Source of the DNA: Sporisorium sorghi
Taxonomy: Eukaryota > Basidiomycota > Ustilaginomycetes > Ustilaginales > Ustilaginaceae
Direction of reading: 5' to 3'
DNA length: 64,000 nt
NCBI GenBank assembly: GCA_023212695.1
Contig: JALCCG010000058.1
Coordinates: forward strand, 32,950 to 96,949
Notes under the pieces: model-generated
Database searches by the model: none
What the model was told of the DNA's origin: nothing
Seen by the model: the letters and a program-made list of their open reading frames with translations, nothing else
Shown: positions 52,401 through 60,819 of the stretch, one piece after another
Layout: each line of letters begins with the position of its first letter
Position numbering within the stretch: the stretch's first letter is position 1
Translations under genes and position numbers: made by a program

Positions 52401-54662
52401 CCCATGAGCCCCGGACGCCAAAGTCTCAAGGACAAAGAGGACGCTGCGTACGCCAAGGCTGAACAGGTTCGTCACCGTCTCCTCGCAGAAGCCCGCGAAT
52501 TGGTAGAGACAGCCATCACCAAGCTGAATCGCCGCAGACTACAGCTAGACGCCAAGGCCATTAAAGCCTCCGAGAAGCTCTTCCAGGAGGGCGGTGGTAT
52601 CCTCAGCCACGATGCGTATGATAGCCTTGCCGACAACGCTGAGCTCCTCAACCGCCATGCCGATGTGCTCTTTGCGTGGCGTGAAAGTATCATTGCACGC
52701 CTCGTACGCCCCGTCAACCGCGACGTCAGCTTGGAGCGCGATGACGACGACCAATATCAGGAAAATCTCGACACGCAGGCCGAGGCCGAAGTGCTGCTCG
52801 AGATGTACCGTCCGCTTTTGTCGGAGCGCGAAAGGATCCTCAAGGGCAATGTCGCTGTTGGATCTACCGACAAGCCGCGACTCTTCAAGGAAATTGAGGC
52901 AGCTGTGCGTGTGGCTCGCCAAAACAGTCTCAGAGGCATCGAGGACCCTGACCTAGACCCAGAGCTGCTGCGCGTGCAACAGCAGCAACTCGAACAATTC
53001 AGGAAGCTCGAGCAAGAGCGCCGATCGGTCTCGCTTTCAGACTCTTCAGACGATTCGGCGTGGTCCATTCTGGAGGATGCAGAGCGTCTCAAGAGAATCG
53101 ACGAGGACAGCTGTACCGACGAAGAAGTCATACTGGCGAGACAAGCCTACGTCGACGCAAAACGCATCGTCAGCGAGCAGATGAAGCATCTCGACAAGCT
53201 CCGGAACGAAGAAAGGGGGCTACTCACGTCGCTCTTCAACGCGCGCAGCCAGTACTTCAAGGAGATCCAGGTGATTTCAGATACTGTGCGCGATCCGCTC
53301 TACATGGATCTCGAGCGGACCATCCGAGCCACGCAGAAGGAAGAGGCCGACTTTGTCTCAAAAGTGGACGAGCTCGAACGGCGACTGCGATATCTGACCC
53401 ATCTGCAAAAGGTGCAGTCGACCGATGAGCTCGACGAAGAGGCCAAGACGTGCAACGTCTGCACCGACCCCATCGAAATCGGCATCCTGACCAACAAGTG
53501 CGGCCACGTCTGCTGCGAGAATTGCTGGAAGGAGTGGCAGTCGCAAGGCTACCACACCTGCGTGCTCTGCCAGACGCGTGTCCTGCCGACCGAGGTGCAC
53601 CGCATCGTCTACTCGAACAACAAGAACAAGACGCTCGACGGGCAGGTGGGGTCCGCAGGCGAGGGTCGCACCAGCTCGCAGACGCTGGGAAACGGCACTG
53701 ACAATGCCAACCCCTTGGCGGTGCGATACGACGAGCTCGACGACTCGCTGCGGTCGACGCTGAATCGGCTGGCCACGCAAGGCCGTTTCGGGTCCAAGAT
53801 CGACCATGTCACCAAGCACGTGCAGCACATCATCGAACGCACGGGCGACAAGTCGCTCATCTTTTCGTCGTTCGGGCGAGGACTGGATGTGGTCGCTCAG
53901 TCGCTGACGGCCAATGGTATTCGGCACGTGCGCATCACGGGAGCGGGCAAGCTGGGCAGCGAAGCGGCCAAGAAGTTCCGCAACGATCCCAGTATCCATG
54001 TGATGCTTCTCCACTCGGAAGCGCAGAGCTCTGGACTCAACCTGCTGGCTGCTTCGCACATCCACATCCTCGAGCCGCTGCTCAACACGAGTCTCGAACT
54101 GCAGGCCATCGGACGAGTACATCGTATTGGCCAGACCAAGGAGACCAACATCTGGTGCTACTACGTCAAGGACACGGTGGAAGAGAGGATCCTGGCCTTG
54201 TCGGCGTACAAGGGGCAGAGTCTCTACTTGCAAGGTCGTAACACGAGCGTATCCGACGGGCAGCGCACGGCCGAGGCATCGGCAGCAGCGGGATCGTCTT
54301 CTGCATCGTCGTCAACGACTGGCGCTGCAGCAGAGCTTTCGAAAGAGGATGCCAAGAAGTGGTCTGCGTTTGGCAAGGGTAATACCGCAGGATCGAGGGG
54401 AACGATGCGCGGCGATCTGACGAGCAACAGCACCGAGCTGCTGGCGTGTTACTTTGCTCGGTATCTGCCGAGGCTGGGTCGTTTGCCGGTCAGCGATGCG
54501 CCAAGGCCTGCAGAGGCTTCGACTGTCGTTAATGGCGGTGCAGCTGGACCGGAGACGGGAGAGCAGACTGTCACGGCTGCCGAGGAGAGCTCGAGCGGAG
54601 AGCAGGACGACGAGCTGGCAAGGATGCGAAGGGCGAGACTGGCTGCTTTGGAGCAGCGGTGA
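49425..54662 (+). CDS. SNF2-family ATPase with internal RING (SHPRH/Irc20 type), 1745 aa
   Basis: The largest gene in the window, one exon. An N-terminal region of about 340 residues leads to LLPFQRRSTAFVLGREG (Q-like motif). Walker A (EEMGLGKTVEAVAL) lies at about residue 425, motif II is HRVLMDEVQMIG (about 565; SHPRH proteins usually read DEAQ), and motif III is SGTPVKK. A 600-residue insert rich in Glu/Gln/Lys coiled coil follows. The C3HC4 RING (CNVCTDPIEIG, CGHVCCENCWKEW, CVLCQTRVL) is at about residues 1340-1385. The helicase C-domain (IFSSFGRGLDVVAQSL; LNLLAASHIHILEPLLN; QAIGRVHRIGQTKET) is at about 1465-1590. This layout fits SHPRH/Irc20 E3 ligase-translocases acting on chromatin or in post-replication repair. 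No PHD or H15 domain was seen. Confidence 0.93.
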   Translation: MASSTAGPSSLSTSGEQANASIWPVQLRDRGVASSSSTTGSAVARKRLTHVPLKQLDFEDVSYFLDFAFLADQQPQAPVKQEDPLGLNSNGIGAKRKRSPSEVALASGSYSAKRKGKQVADCHLAYDRASLIDTCCCFHVKAREAQDIDLVLSLKQGLHRASPIDDLDFSVSSCAASRPDDSIIGHVIQLCHRPTGRLIAELPVLTTGQPSEPDSDLGKATNGEWLASLSNVLARRASQANESLSASFSLEVAPPPSDVPSNRVTAGSLFLKLSVQVDAPVSTDPAGTLARDKILDMARIVHFADQWPDLIDETQDIDASFVYQNLRPASLEAPDSVQHADLVPNLLPFQRRSTAFVLGREGLLLDSKGTLSKSDKIIGHDGEGDLGLWWKQIKPDLYYNWIEARFVRDRELTLHSNFTGAMLAEEMGLGKTVEAVALMLLNPDLAASLRAGWYDERNEINVVPTKTTLIVAPESLRAQWIEEIAQHAPSLEVYSYLSRTKAESDVPEGLTWEDWAQHFDVMVISYSVLSRELGTAKAVRERSRRHERKYERPRSPLVKLHFHRVLMDEVQMIGTGNAAETVSMISRGSSIAVSGTPVKKIEDLKSCFRFLRVPGYLATPSQWQAMLHPLLAPALVRVLRTIGTRHTKTQVASEMSLPLQNRAVIPIDFTSIEAAFYADVWKEALADISYTQEGDPQSPDQQPDVGKMRQHLLLLRQACTHPQVAVQFRPGVVGSRNLRSIDEVLELMIDSTRTELHSTRTFWFDRRIHRNILTLYRREEDQRITAALQLEDIENEINNNVRILEQEILEGGTAGPLYRFTQQELELEQKAEARRRRLDADGTDARYDDDGEKALEALVGDHQAYLVLVEKRKARAIHVTQLRSLLRNLLMKLHRLLQFVGNLYFQRGEYLDELERPAQEQRQSDAAAMSNTDNATVKVEVDTTAHRLPLAADFAGNQDPNNATEAAEAQGEKRATNADGTAAPTPLLAAKLPMSPGRQSLKDKEDAAYAKAEQVRHRLLAEARELVETAITKLNRRRLQLDAKAIKASEKLFQEGGGILSHDAYDSLADNAELLNRHADVLFAWRESIIARLVRPVNRDVSLERDDDDQYQENLDTQAEAEVLLEMYRPLLSERERILKGNVAVGSTDKPRLFKEIEAAVRVARQNSLRGIEDPDLDPELLRVQQQQLEQFRKLEQERRSVSLSDSSDDSAWSILEDAERLKRIDEDSCTDEEVILARQAYVDAKRIVSEQMKHLDKLRNEERGLLTSLFNARSQYFKEIQVISDTVRDPLYMDLERTIRATQKEEADFVSKVDELERRLRYLTHLQKVQSTDELDEEAKTCNVCTDPIEIGILTNKCGHVCCENCWKEWQSQGYHTCVLCQTRVLPTEVHRIVYSNNKNKTLDGQVGSAGEGRTSSQTLGNGTDNANPLAVRYDELDDSLRSTLNRLATQGRFGSKIDHVTKHVQHIIERTGDKSLIFSSFGRGLDVVAQSLTANGIRHVRITGAGKLGSEAAKKFRNDPSIHVMLLHSEAQSSGLNLLAASHIHILEPLLNTSLELQAIGRVHRIGQTKETNIWCYYVKDTVEERILALSAYKGQSLYLQGRNTSVSDGQRTAEASAAAGSSSASSSTTGAAAELSKEDAKKWSAFGKGNTAGSRGTMRGDLTSNSTELLACYFARYLPRLGRLPVSDAPRPAEASTVVNGGAAGPETGEQTVTAAEESSSGEQDDELARMRRARLAALEQR

Positions 54663-54746
54663 ACCATAGCGATGTCGTCCCCCGCTTTTCTCACTCTGTT
54701 TCTCTTTGCTCGCCGTCACTTGGTTGAATGTCACTGTCACTGCCGT

Positions 54747-55518
54747 CTATTGCGAAACTGTCTTTGAGAAGAGATAGCCTGTCCAAGGCAAGCCTGGCCC
54801 ATGTTTGTCCTTGACGTCGAATGGGCCTATTGGACTGAAGCCCAAGCTTTGATAGTATCTGCCAAAGGCCAAAGTCGAAGTGTGTCAGCGAACAAATCAT
54901 CGCAAAGAAAAGAGTTCCAATGCCGACTCACCTGAGCAAGCCATCATTGTTGCCACGCCAGCAGTCGCCGTAAACGATCTTCTTGTTGAGCTTCTTTGCT
55001 TGGGCATCAGCAAACGCCATGAGCTGGGCAGCCGAGCCTTTCGCGAGGCCGCCTTTTCCCCGGTCGGCAATGAGGTAGTTGAGGTAGAGGTAGTCGGTTG
55101 CCTCTCTCATATTCTTATCCGCCAGCTGCCCTGGCACGTAGTCAGGAAAGCTAGCTGCCAAGCCTTGAGCTGCGACTCGAGACCATTTGTCGTCTGGCGT
55201 CTTGATCTCATATAGAGCCATGTGCTGCCACGCTGCGCCGTCGTTGGTGGGGCTTGCGTCGAGGAGGTAGCTCTCTTGAATGTACTTTGAAAAGCTCTTG
55301 ATGGTGTCTGGCCTTTCGGAGAAGAGGATGGTGCCCCACTGCGCTCCAGACCCGATGGAAGCTAGGTAGGGGAGTGCAGAGTCGAAGGCGCGCAGAACAA
55401 ACTCGACGTCGGTTTCGTCTGGATCGGCCACGTCGAGCTCGGCGAGCGTTTGTGCGGTGCCTGTTGCTGGTTGTGCTGTGCGGATCCGCGCTCGGCCGTC
55501 TTGCGTGTATATGAGCAT
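54747..55518 (-). CDS. GNAT-family N-acetyltransferase, two exons
   Basis: Exon 1 is 55518-54932 and exon 2 is 54858-54747 (minus); the 73-bp intron (54859-54931, GTGAGT...GCTGAC...GCAG) is phase 2 and restores the GNAT end, giving 232 aa. The acetyl-CoA motif region is YLYLNYLIADRGKGGLAKGSAAQLMAFADAQAKKLNKKIVYGDCWRG followed by RYYQSLGFSPIGPFDV (motif B, partly in exon 2). Upstream residues (AFDSALPYLASIGSGAQWGT) fit the N-terminal substrate-binding part. Without splicing the frame ends at the donor (LLR-stop), giving a product lacking the YYQSLGF strand. The acceptor substrate is unknown. It is convergent with the SNF2-RING gene (84 bp) and divergent from the fluoride exporter. Confidence 0.87.
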
Positions 55519-55830
55519 GACTGAAGAGTAGCGGCGGCAGCAGCAGTGGAACGGCGATCAATGCTGGACGAACGAGGGAGAAGAAGAACGACATGGTGCG
55601 AGTCCAGACATCAACAGACTTCAACGAATCTTCGGTGAATTGCTCGGCCTTTTTTTTATTTTATTTTTTATTTATTTATTTTATTTATTTTATTTTTCTC
55701 GCCGTCGCGTGGCTTTTTTGTGATTTCTTGTCCCACCCAAAACAATCGTCGCAAGTTGGTGTTGCAACTTCATCTCTCCCCACCACCACTCAGGGCGCAT
55801 GCATACACTAGACACCTCACCTCTCCCACA
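55519..55830. other. Divergent promoter region (GNAT / fluoride exporter) with AT tract
   Basis: About 310 bp with a T/A-rich block (55650-55697, TTTATTTATTTTATT type) in otherwise GC-rich DNA. Confidence 0.6.
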
Positions 55831-57411
55831 ATGGACCCACACGCTACGGCGGGGCCATCGCGCCTGCCCGACCCACCAGCCACACCGCTGCAGCCGCGAA
55901 GAAGCATAGACCGCCGTTCAGCTGCAACGCCGCCCACTTTGTCGCACAAGACTTTGATGATCAGCGCAACCGACACTTTCGCATCTGCGACCGACGGCGA
56001 AGGGTACTACACAGACGCTGCTGCTGATGTCAGTGCCTACCATACTGACGATGGTCGTAGTCGCTTCGAGAGCGTTCCACATACGATCAACGCACATGGG
56101 TTAGACGGCGGTGATGACAATGGTGCACCTTTGTCCAGGTCGTCTTCGAATAGGACCGCACAACGGGCCGAGACGCTAGCTACCACACATCCGCCGCACA
56201 CAGACACGACACAGCTACAACCAATTGCGCATTCGCTACGGTCACCAACACCGGCAATATCAGGCTCAGCCACGAGCACACAGCGAAACGCGTCCAACGA
56301 AGAAGCAGGCAAGCAGATCGAATCCAATCCGCAGCCATCCGTCCCTGCTATACACCACCGAGTCCTGCGCCACTGTGCCATCCTCGGCCTGCTCTCCTTC
56401 TCCGCCATCTGGGGCACACTCGCACGCGAAGGCCTCGTGGCGCTCAACACGTACGATGGCGAGAGCGTCGCGCCGCTCGTTTGGGCGCAAAGCGTCGGCT
56501 GCCTCATCATGGGCCTCGCCATCGGTGCCAACCGACAGCCGATCCAAGGTCGATACCCTCCCGCGTACATCATGATCACCACGGGCCTGTGCGGCAGCAT
56601 CACCACCTTCTCAAAATGGATGCTCGACGTCTTTCGCGCGTTCGGAAATCAGCGTCATTTCGATCGACATGGGCTGCACAATGTGATGGATGCACTGTCG
56701 CAGACGGCGCTGACGATCGGGATGGCGCTTATCAGCGTTGGTGCTGGTGTGGCGCTGTCCAAGGTGCTCAATGTCGAGCTTGTGATCACTGCATTCGCGT
56801 CTCGCTCGAATCGCCGCTCAGAGCTGCCGTCTGCCAACGAAGCTGATGCCGACGCAAAAGAGCGTAGCAGAGCAAGGACGGTACAGCCCGGTCGAACGCT
56901 CGTACTCGACACATCCATGCTTGCACTCGGCGTGGTGTTCTGGATCGCCTCTGCCATCCTGTGCGCCCTGTACGCGCCCTTCCGCCACGTGACGTTCAGC
57001 CTGGTCCTCGCGCCCCCCGGCACCGTTCTGCGCTGGTACCTCTCGCGCCTCAACACCTGGCCTGCCTCGCAACGCCTCTCGCTGCCCCTCGGCACTCTTG
57101 CGGCAAACCTGCTCGCGACTGCCGTCATCTGCGCCGCGTTCACCGCCTCGCGTGCCAGCTCTACTCCAGAGTCTTTCGCCAGCGGTCTGACGGGCTGCGA
57201 GGCGCTGCAAGGTTTGCAGGAGGGCTTCTGCGGCTGCCTCTCGACGGTGAGCACGTTTGCGGTCGAGTTGAGGAGTATGAAGAGTAGGAGGAGGGCGGTG
57301 AGGTATGCGCTGGTTTCGTGGGTGGCCGGTGTGCTGGTTTGTGTGCTTTTGGTGGGTGCGCCGTGGTGGTCGATCGGAATGGATGGGCGGTGTCTCGGAT
57401 ACACTTCGTAG
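55831..57411 (+). CDS. FEX1: Fluoride export protein (FEX, tandem CrcB domains), 526 aa
   Basis: The ATG at 55831 follows CTCCCACA. A disordered Ser/Thr/Asp-rich N-terminus of about 170 residues precedes the first CrcB/Fluc domain (about 175-290), with GTLAREGLVALN and GLCGSITTFSKWMLD, the family's Gly-Phe-Ser/Thr pore motif. The second domain (about 355-525) carries GTVLRWYLSRLN, LLATAVICAAF and GFCGCLSTVSTFAVEL. In eukaryotic FEX proteins the two CrcB halves are fused in one chain in antiparallel orientation and form a plasma-membrane fluoride channel. Expect about nine membrane segments. The N-terminal extension is longer than in the yeast protein; its role is unknown. It shares its promoter region with the GNAT gene. 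Confidence 0.93.
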   Translation: MDPHATAGPSRLPDPPATPLQPRRSIDRRSAATPPTLSHKTLMISATDTFASATDGEGYYTDAAADVSAYHTDDGRSRFESVPHTINAHGLDGGDDNGAPLSRSSSNRTAQRAETLATTHPPHTDTTQLQPIAHSLRSPTPAISGSATSTQRNASNEEAGKQIESNPQPSVPAIHHRVLRHCAILGLLSFSAIWGTLAREGLVALNTYDGESVAPLVWAQSVGCLIMGLAIGANRQPIQGRYPPAYIMITTGLCGSITTFSKWMLDVFRAFGNQRHFDRHGLHNVMDALSQTALTIGMALISVGAGVALSKVLNVELVITAFASRSNRRSELPSANEADADAKERSRARTVQPGRTLVLDTSMLALGVVFWIASAILCALYAPFRHVTFSLVLAPPGTVLRWYLSRLNTWPASQRLSLPLGTLAANLLATAVICAAFTASRASSTPESFASGLTGCEALQGLQEGFCGCLSTVSTFAVELRSMKSRRRAVRYALVSWVAGVLVCVLLVGAPWWSIGMDGRCLGYTS

Positions 57412-57571
57412 AGGTTGTAGAATAGCGTCACTCAATAGATACCCTCAAGCTCGCTCGCACATGACACAGTCCAGATTCCAAGGTCAAATTGTCCGTCTGC
57501 ACATTGTCTATCTTGCCCGATCAGTGTTGAGCACAACAAAATAGTGACCGCCTTTCCATCAAAGCGAAGAG

Positions 57572-58993
57572 CTACGACCTCGAAGCAGACACGCGCTTGG
57601 CCAACCCCGACTTTTCATAGATCGCATCGATGGTCTGCATAATGATGACCGACTCCTCGTTCTGCACCCAGACCGGCACGCGCTTGCTGTCGCTCGACCT
57701 GTCCTCGTTGATCATGTTGATCGGGCTCACCTCGTGCGCCGGCGTTCCGGCCTTGACCGCCTTGACGCCCAACACAAACGCCTCGAGCTGCCAGCGGTAC
57801 GTTGTCCACCATGGCTCGCCGGTGCCCTTTGGCCAGTGGCCGTCTTTCGCAGCGCGGCGCATCTGATCCGTGCCCGACGTGTCGCCCGGAACGTACGCCT
57901 TGTACGTCTTTGTCGTACCTTCGGGCACGCCTGCTTCTGCAGCCGACTTGCCGCGGTAGGTTGCCTTGATCGAGTGCCATACGAACGGCAGGAGGAAGTT
58001 GTGCAGCTCGACGGTGCTGCCGTCCTTGAACGTGGCTTTGAGCGACGGTGTGAGGCGGGACAAGTTGGGCACGCGCCAGCCGAGCAGCGGCAGTTTGAAA
58101 GATCGATCGAGCGAGGTCTCGATCCTGCACGGCAGCTTGGCCGGGCGCGCAGTTGGCACAAGCACCGTCGCCTCCATCGCAACATCGATCGCCGCATCGC
58201 CTTTATCATTGAGATGCGCTTTGGAGCTCGGCGATGAGGGCTGGAACAGCGTCGGGCGCGCCTCTCTCACCTCGATGCCCTCCTGCCAATTCGCCCTCTG
58301 CCACGACCCCGCCGCCGCCCGCATCGTATACAACACCGCCGAGACCGGATAACACCCTGCATCGAGCAGCGCCCCGCCTGCCACACTCCAGTCGAACCGG
58401 ATGTCCGTATCCGCATACACCCCCGTCGGCAGCACCAAATCCGCCGCCACCGCCGTCATCGGATTGTTCCCCGCCATGAAATCATGCAGCCGGTAGGCAA
58501 ACTCGTGCAGCGCCGGATGGAACCTGTAGTGGAACGCCTCCAGCACTAGCACGTTCGCCTTTTGTGCGGCTTCGGCAATGGCGCGCGTTTCGGCCTCGTT
58601 CGCCGCAGAAGGCTTTTCGAGCAACACGTGCTTGCCTGCGGCAATGCAGCGCAGCGTCCACTCGCAGTGCAGGCCCACCGGCAGCGGGTTGTACACCACG
58701 TCGACCCCTGGGTCTGCGACAAGGTCGGCGTACGTGTCAAAGACGTGTGGGATGCCGTGTTTCTTCGCGAACGCCTCGGCTTTGGCTCGGGAGCGCGCGG
58801 CGACGGCAGTGACGATGACGTCCGGGTGCGTTTTGGCCGGGTTGACGATGCCAGGAGGCGCGTGATTCGCCGCACCCAGGATGCCGAGTCTTAGTGGACC
58901 GCCATTGGCGGTGGTTTTGGGGACGGTGGGGGGTGAGAGGGAGGTGTAGATGTTTGAGAGGCGGTTGTACAGGTCCTCGAGTGCCGTCGCCAT
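57572..58993 (-). CDS. Gfo/Idh/MocA-family oxidoreductase (dihydrodiol/xylose dehydrogenase type)
   Basis: Encodes 473 aa. The Rossmann fold begins LRLGILGAANHAPPGI (about residue 35) with VTAVAARSRAKAEAFAKKHGI, then VDVVYNPLPVGLHCEWTLRCIAAGKHVLLEKPSAANEAE, whose EKP motif supplies the catalytic Lys of this family. The second domain (EAFHYRFHPALHEF; FDWSVAGGALLDAGCYPVS) fits trans-1,2-dihydrobenzene-1,2-diol dehydrogenase and D-xylose dehydrogenase homologues of fungi. An insert of about 30 residues around 265 and a C-terminal extension (WWTTYRWQLEAFVLGVKAVKAG) are present. Substrate specificity cannot be told. It is convergent with the fluoride exporter gene (160 bp). Confidence 0.9.
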   Translation of the reverse strand: MATALEDLYNRLSNIYTSLSPPTVPKTTANGGPLRLGILGAANHAPPGIVNPAKTHPDVIVTAVAARSRAKAEAFAKKHGIPHVFDTYADLVADPGVDVVYNPLPVGLHCEWTLRCIAAGKHVLLEKPSAANEAETRAIAEAAQKANVLVLEAFHYRFHPALHEFAYRLHDFMAGNNPMTAVAADLVLPTGVYADTDIRFDWSVAGGALLDAGCYPVSAVLYTMRAAAGSWQRANWQEGIEVREARPTLFQPSSPSSKAHLNDKGDAAIDVAMEATVLVPTARPAKLPCRIETSLDRSFKLPLLGWRVPNLSRLTPSLKATFKDGSTVELHNFLLPFVWHSIKATYRGKSAAEAGVPEGTTKTYKAYVPGDTSGTDQMRRAAKDGHWPKGTGEPWWTTYRWQLEAFVLGVKAVKAGTPAHEVSPINMINEDRSSDSKRVPVWVQNEESVIIMQTIDAIYEKSGLAKRVSASRS

Positions 58994-59060
58994 GTTGAAG
59001 AAAAGCTGGAGGTGCGATGGGGAAGGGAGGGAGGTGAAGTGATCCGCTCCCGGGGTGAGG

Positions 59061-59068
59061 ATATATAT
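59061..59068 (-). promoter_or_regulatory. TATA-like element upstream of the oxidoreductase gene
   Basis: ATATATAT about 70 bp before the ATG at 58993. Confidence 0.4.
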
Positions 59069-60168
59069 GTCGATGATGGCGGCAGGAAGACCTAGGCGAG
59101 CTGAGCCTCTTTGAAACTTCTTGACTGCAGGGTCGTCAACGTGCCCATCGTTCGCCCTTCTCCGGTGCTGCTATGCCAGAGATTCGATGGACCCTTAACC
59201 GAGCTTCCAGCAGCAGTGTGCAGACACGTGCACGAGCCATCGCAGCCCTTCACATCCCCTGCTCGCCATCATCCTGTCAACCTTATCGGTACTCTGCGCT
59301 GTCCCGGTCATGACGATATCGCCGAGCTGTGTTGAGGCCACATCAAGCAGCGCTGAAGAGACGACAAGCTGAGCCTGTGCAAAAGACGGTCCGCCGACAA
59401 GAAGATTTCGAGAGAGAAATGGCCGATTTTAGCGCTGCGACGGATAGCCGAGCCAACGGACGAGAGTCGTCCTGAGACTTCGGCTGCTTGGAGGCCACGT
59501 CGACACGTTTCCGAAGGAAGCAACGTTGGGAAGGTCGTCCTGTCCAGCAATCTTGATGTCGTCGGTCGTAACGCTCGAGGATGCTTTTGCGTGCTGATGG
59601 TCTCCGTGGATCTGGCAGAGTAACGCCGAAGGATGCGCACTGTTAAGATGTCGGGTTCCCACAGGCTGGTAATATTCGCGCTTGTGCCTGGTCGCAGCGT
59701 GCAGCTTGGTGGGAGGCAGCGACGTCCCCACGCATCGTCCAAGAGTTGCGCGATTGGAGAGACACGGCATCTACTCGACCACGCTTGTATTCCTTTGTTC
59801 TTGCTCGTACAGAAGCAGACGTGTGCGACACACTGATCTGCGATGGTCGTGTGCAAACCTCCCATCACGAGAGCAACATCAAGTGGGAGAGTTGGCAAGG
59901 TCAATCGCTGACAACGGGCGGCGGTCTCATTTCGGTGCGGTTGCTGACCCCACCTCATCGCCTTTTTGTAGTCACACGCAGGCATGAAGCTGTGCTCAAG
60001 AGGCGTTGTTCGAGTCCAGCTTTGGCTTGATGAGGACGGGTGGGGCGATGAATGGCTGCTGCGTGGCGAGCGACTCAAGAGCACAGGCATTTTGAGGTTG
60101 AGCTCAGATGAAGTCGCTTTTGTCCCCACCGACTGTGCTGTGCTTTGCAAAGTGCGAGAGTCACAGCA

Positions 60169-60174
60169 TATAAG
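60169..60174 (+). promoter_or_regulatory. TATA box candidate of the secreted-protein gene
   Basis: GCATATAAGG, with TATAAG at 60169-60174, lies 91 bp upstream of the ATG at 60265. The spacing suits a short leader. Confidence 0.45.
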
Positions 60175-60264
60175 GGAGCGGAAGACGCTCGCAACGTCCT
60201 TCGTTGCCACTCGCTACTTGTCCATCTTGGCCTTCAACTCACCGCTCGTCGCATAACGGCAAAA

Positions 60265-60819
60265 ATGCGCACCACGCTCGTTTCGTCCACCCTGCTCTCG
60301 CTAGCCCTCGCGGTCAGCCTCACCACCCCCTCAGTCTACGCCCAAGACGCCGCCGCCGCAGGCACGCGGGACTTCACGCCCGCCGTCAACCCGATCGCCA
60401 GCACGTTCTACTGGTACTCGTCGGTCGAGCTCGGCGTATGCTACGCACCTCAAGCGCGTGTCGCCAGCATCAAAGGCGCACTCCACTGCACGCACCAGGA
60501 GAACTACGACAAGGACAACAACAGCTGGACGCTGCCTCAGACGTGCGTGGCGCTCAAACCGCTCGGACAGCCGCTGGCGGATGCGGTGCACCAGTCGTGC
60601 CTCAACGCCAAGGGTGTGTGGAACCAAATCAAGGTCGCGGATTCCAATACCAACGGTGGACAGGCGGTGGATGCGATCGCAAAGGGGGCTGGCGCCGGCG
60701 CGGGTGCTGGTGCTGGCGCGGGTGGCGTTGCGCCCGCGGACGATGGCAACGACACCGAGGACGCCGGGAAGAAGGACGGCGGGATCCTAGGCGGCCTCGG
60801 CAGCCTGTTTGGCATGTAA
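60265..60819 (+). CDS. Small secreted protein, 184 aa (effector-like)
   Basis: The ATG at 60265 follows GGCAAAA. A clean signal peptide (MRTTLVSSTLLSLALAVSLTTPSVYA, cleavage before QDAAAA) is followed by a globular domain (residues 35-130) with aromatic YWYSS and four Cys residues (LGVCYAPQ, ALHCTHQE, PQTCVALK, HQSCLNAK) that could make two disulfides. A flexible tail of Gly-Ala repeats (GAGAGAGAGAGAGG), an acidic linker and GGILGGLGSLFGM complete it. There is no membrane anchor or GPI signal. Secreted small Cys proteins of smuts are often plant-facing effectors, but no family match is evident, so a cell-wall or environmental role is equally possible. It is preceded by a TATA element. Confidence 0.78.
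   Translation: MRTTLVSSTLLSLALAVSLTTPSVYAQDAAAAGTRDFTPAVNPIASTFYWYSSVELGVCYAPQARVASIKGALHCTHQENYDKDNNSWTLPQTCVALKPLGQPLADAVHQSCLNAKGVWNQIKVADSNTNGGQAVDAIAKGAGAGAGAGAGAGGVAPADDGNDTEDAGKKDGGILGGLGSLFGM

Larger units (their letters stand above)
58994..60264. other. Divergent intergenic region (oxidoreductase / secreted-protein genes)
   Basis: About 1.3 kb. It has TATA-like elements at both ends (59061-59068 for the left gene, 60169-60174 for the right gene). The longest ORF in between (59308-60210, minus) starts with GTG and shows no family features, so no gene is called. Confidence 0.55.

Noticed and set aside
60005..60016. GTTCGAGTCC resembles a tRNA B box
   Set aside because: No matching T-stem, A box or anticodon arm around it.
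59308..60210. 300-codon minus-strand ORF between oxidoreductase and secreted-protein genes
   Set aside because: Begins with GTG and has no family features or typical codon bias; the TATA element and leader of the plus-strand gene overlap it.
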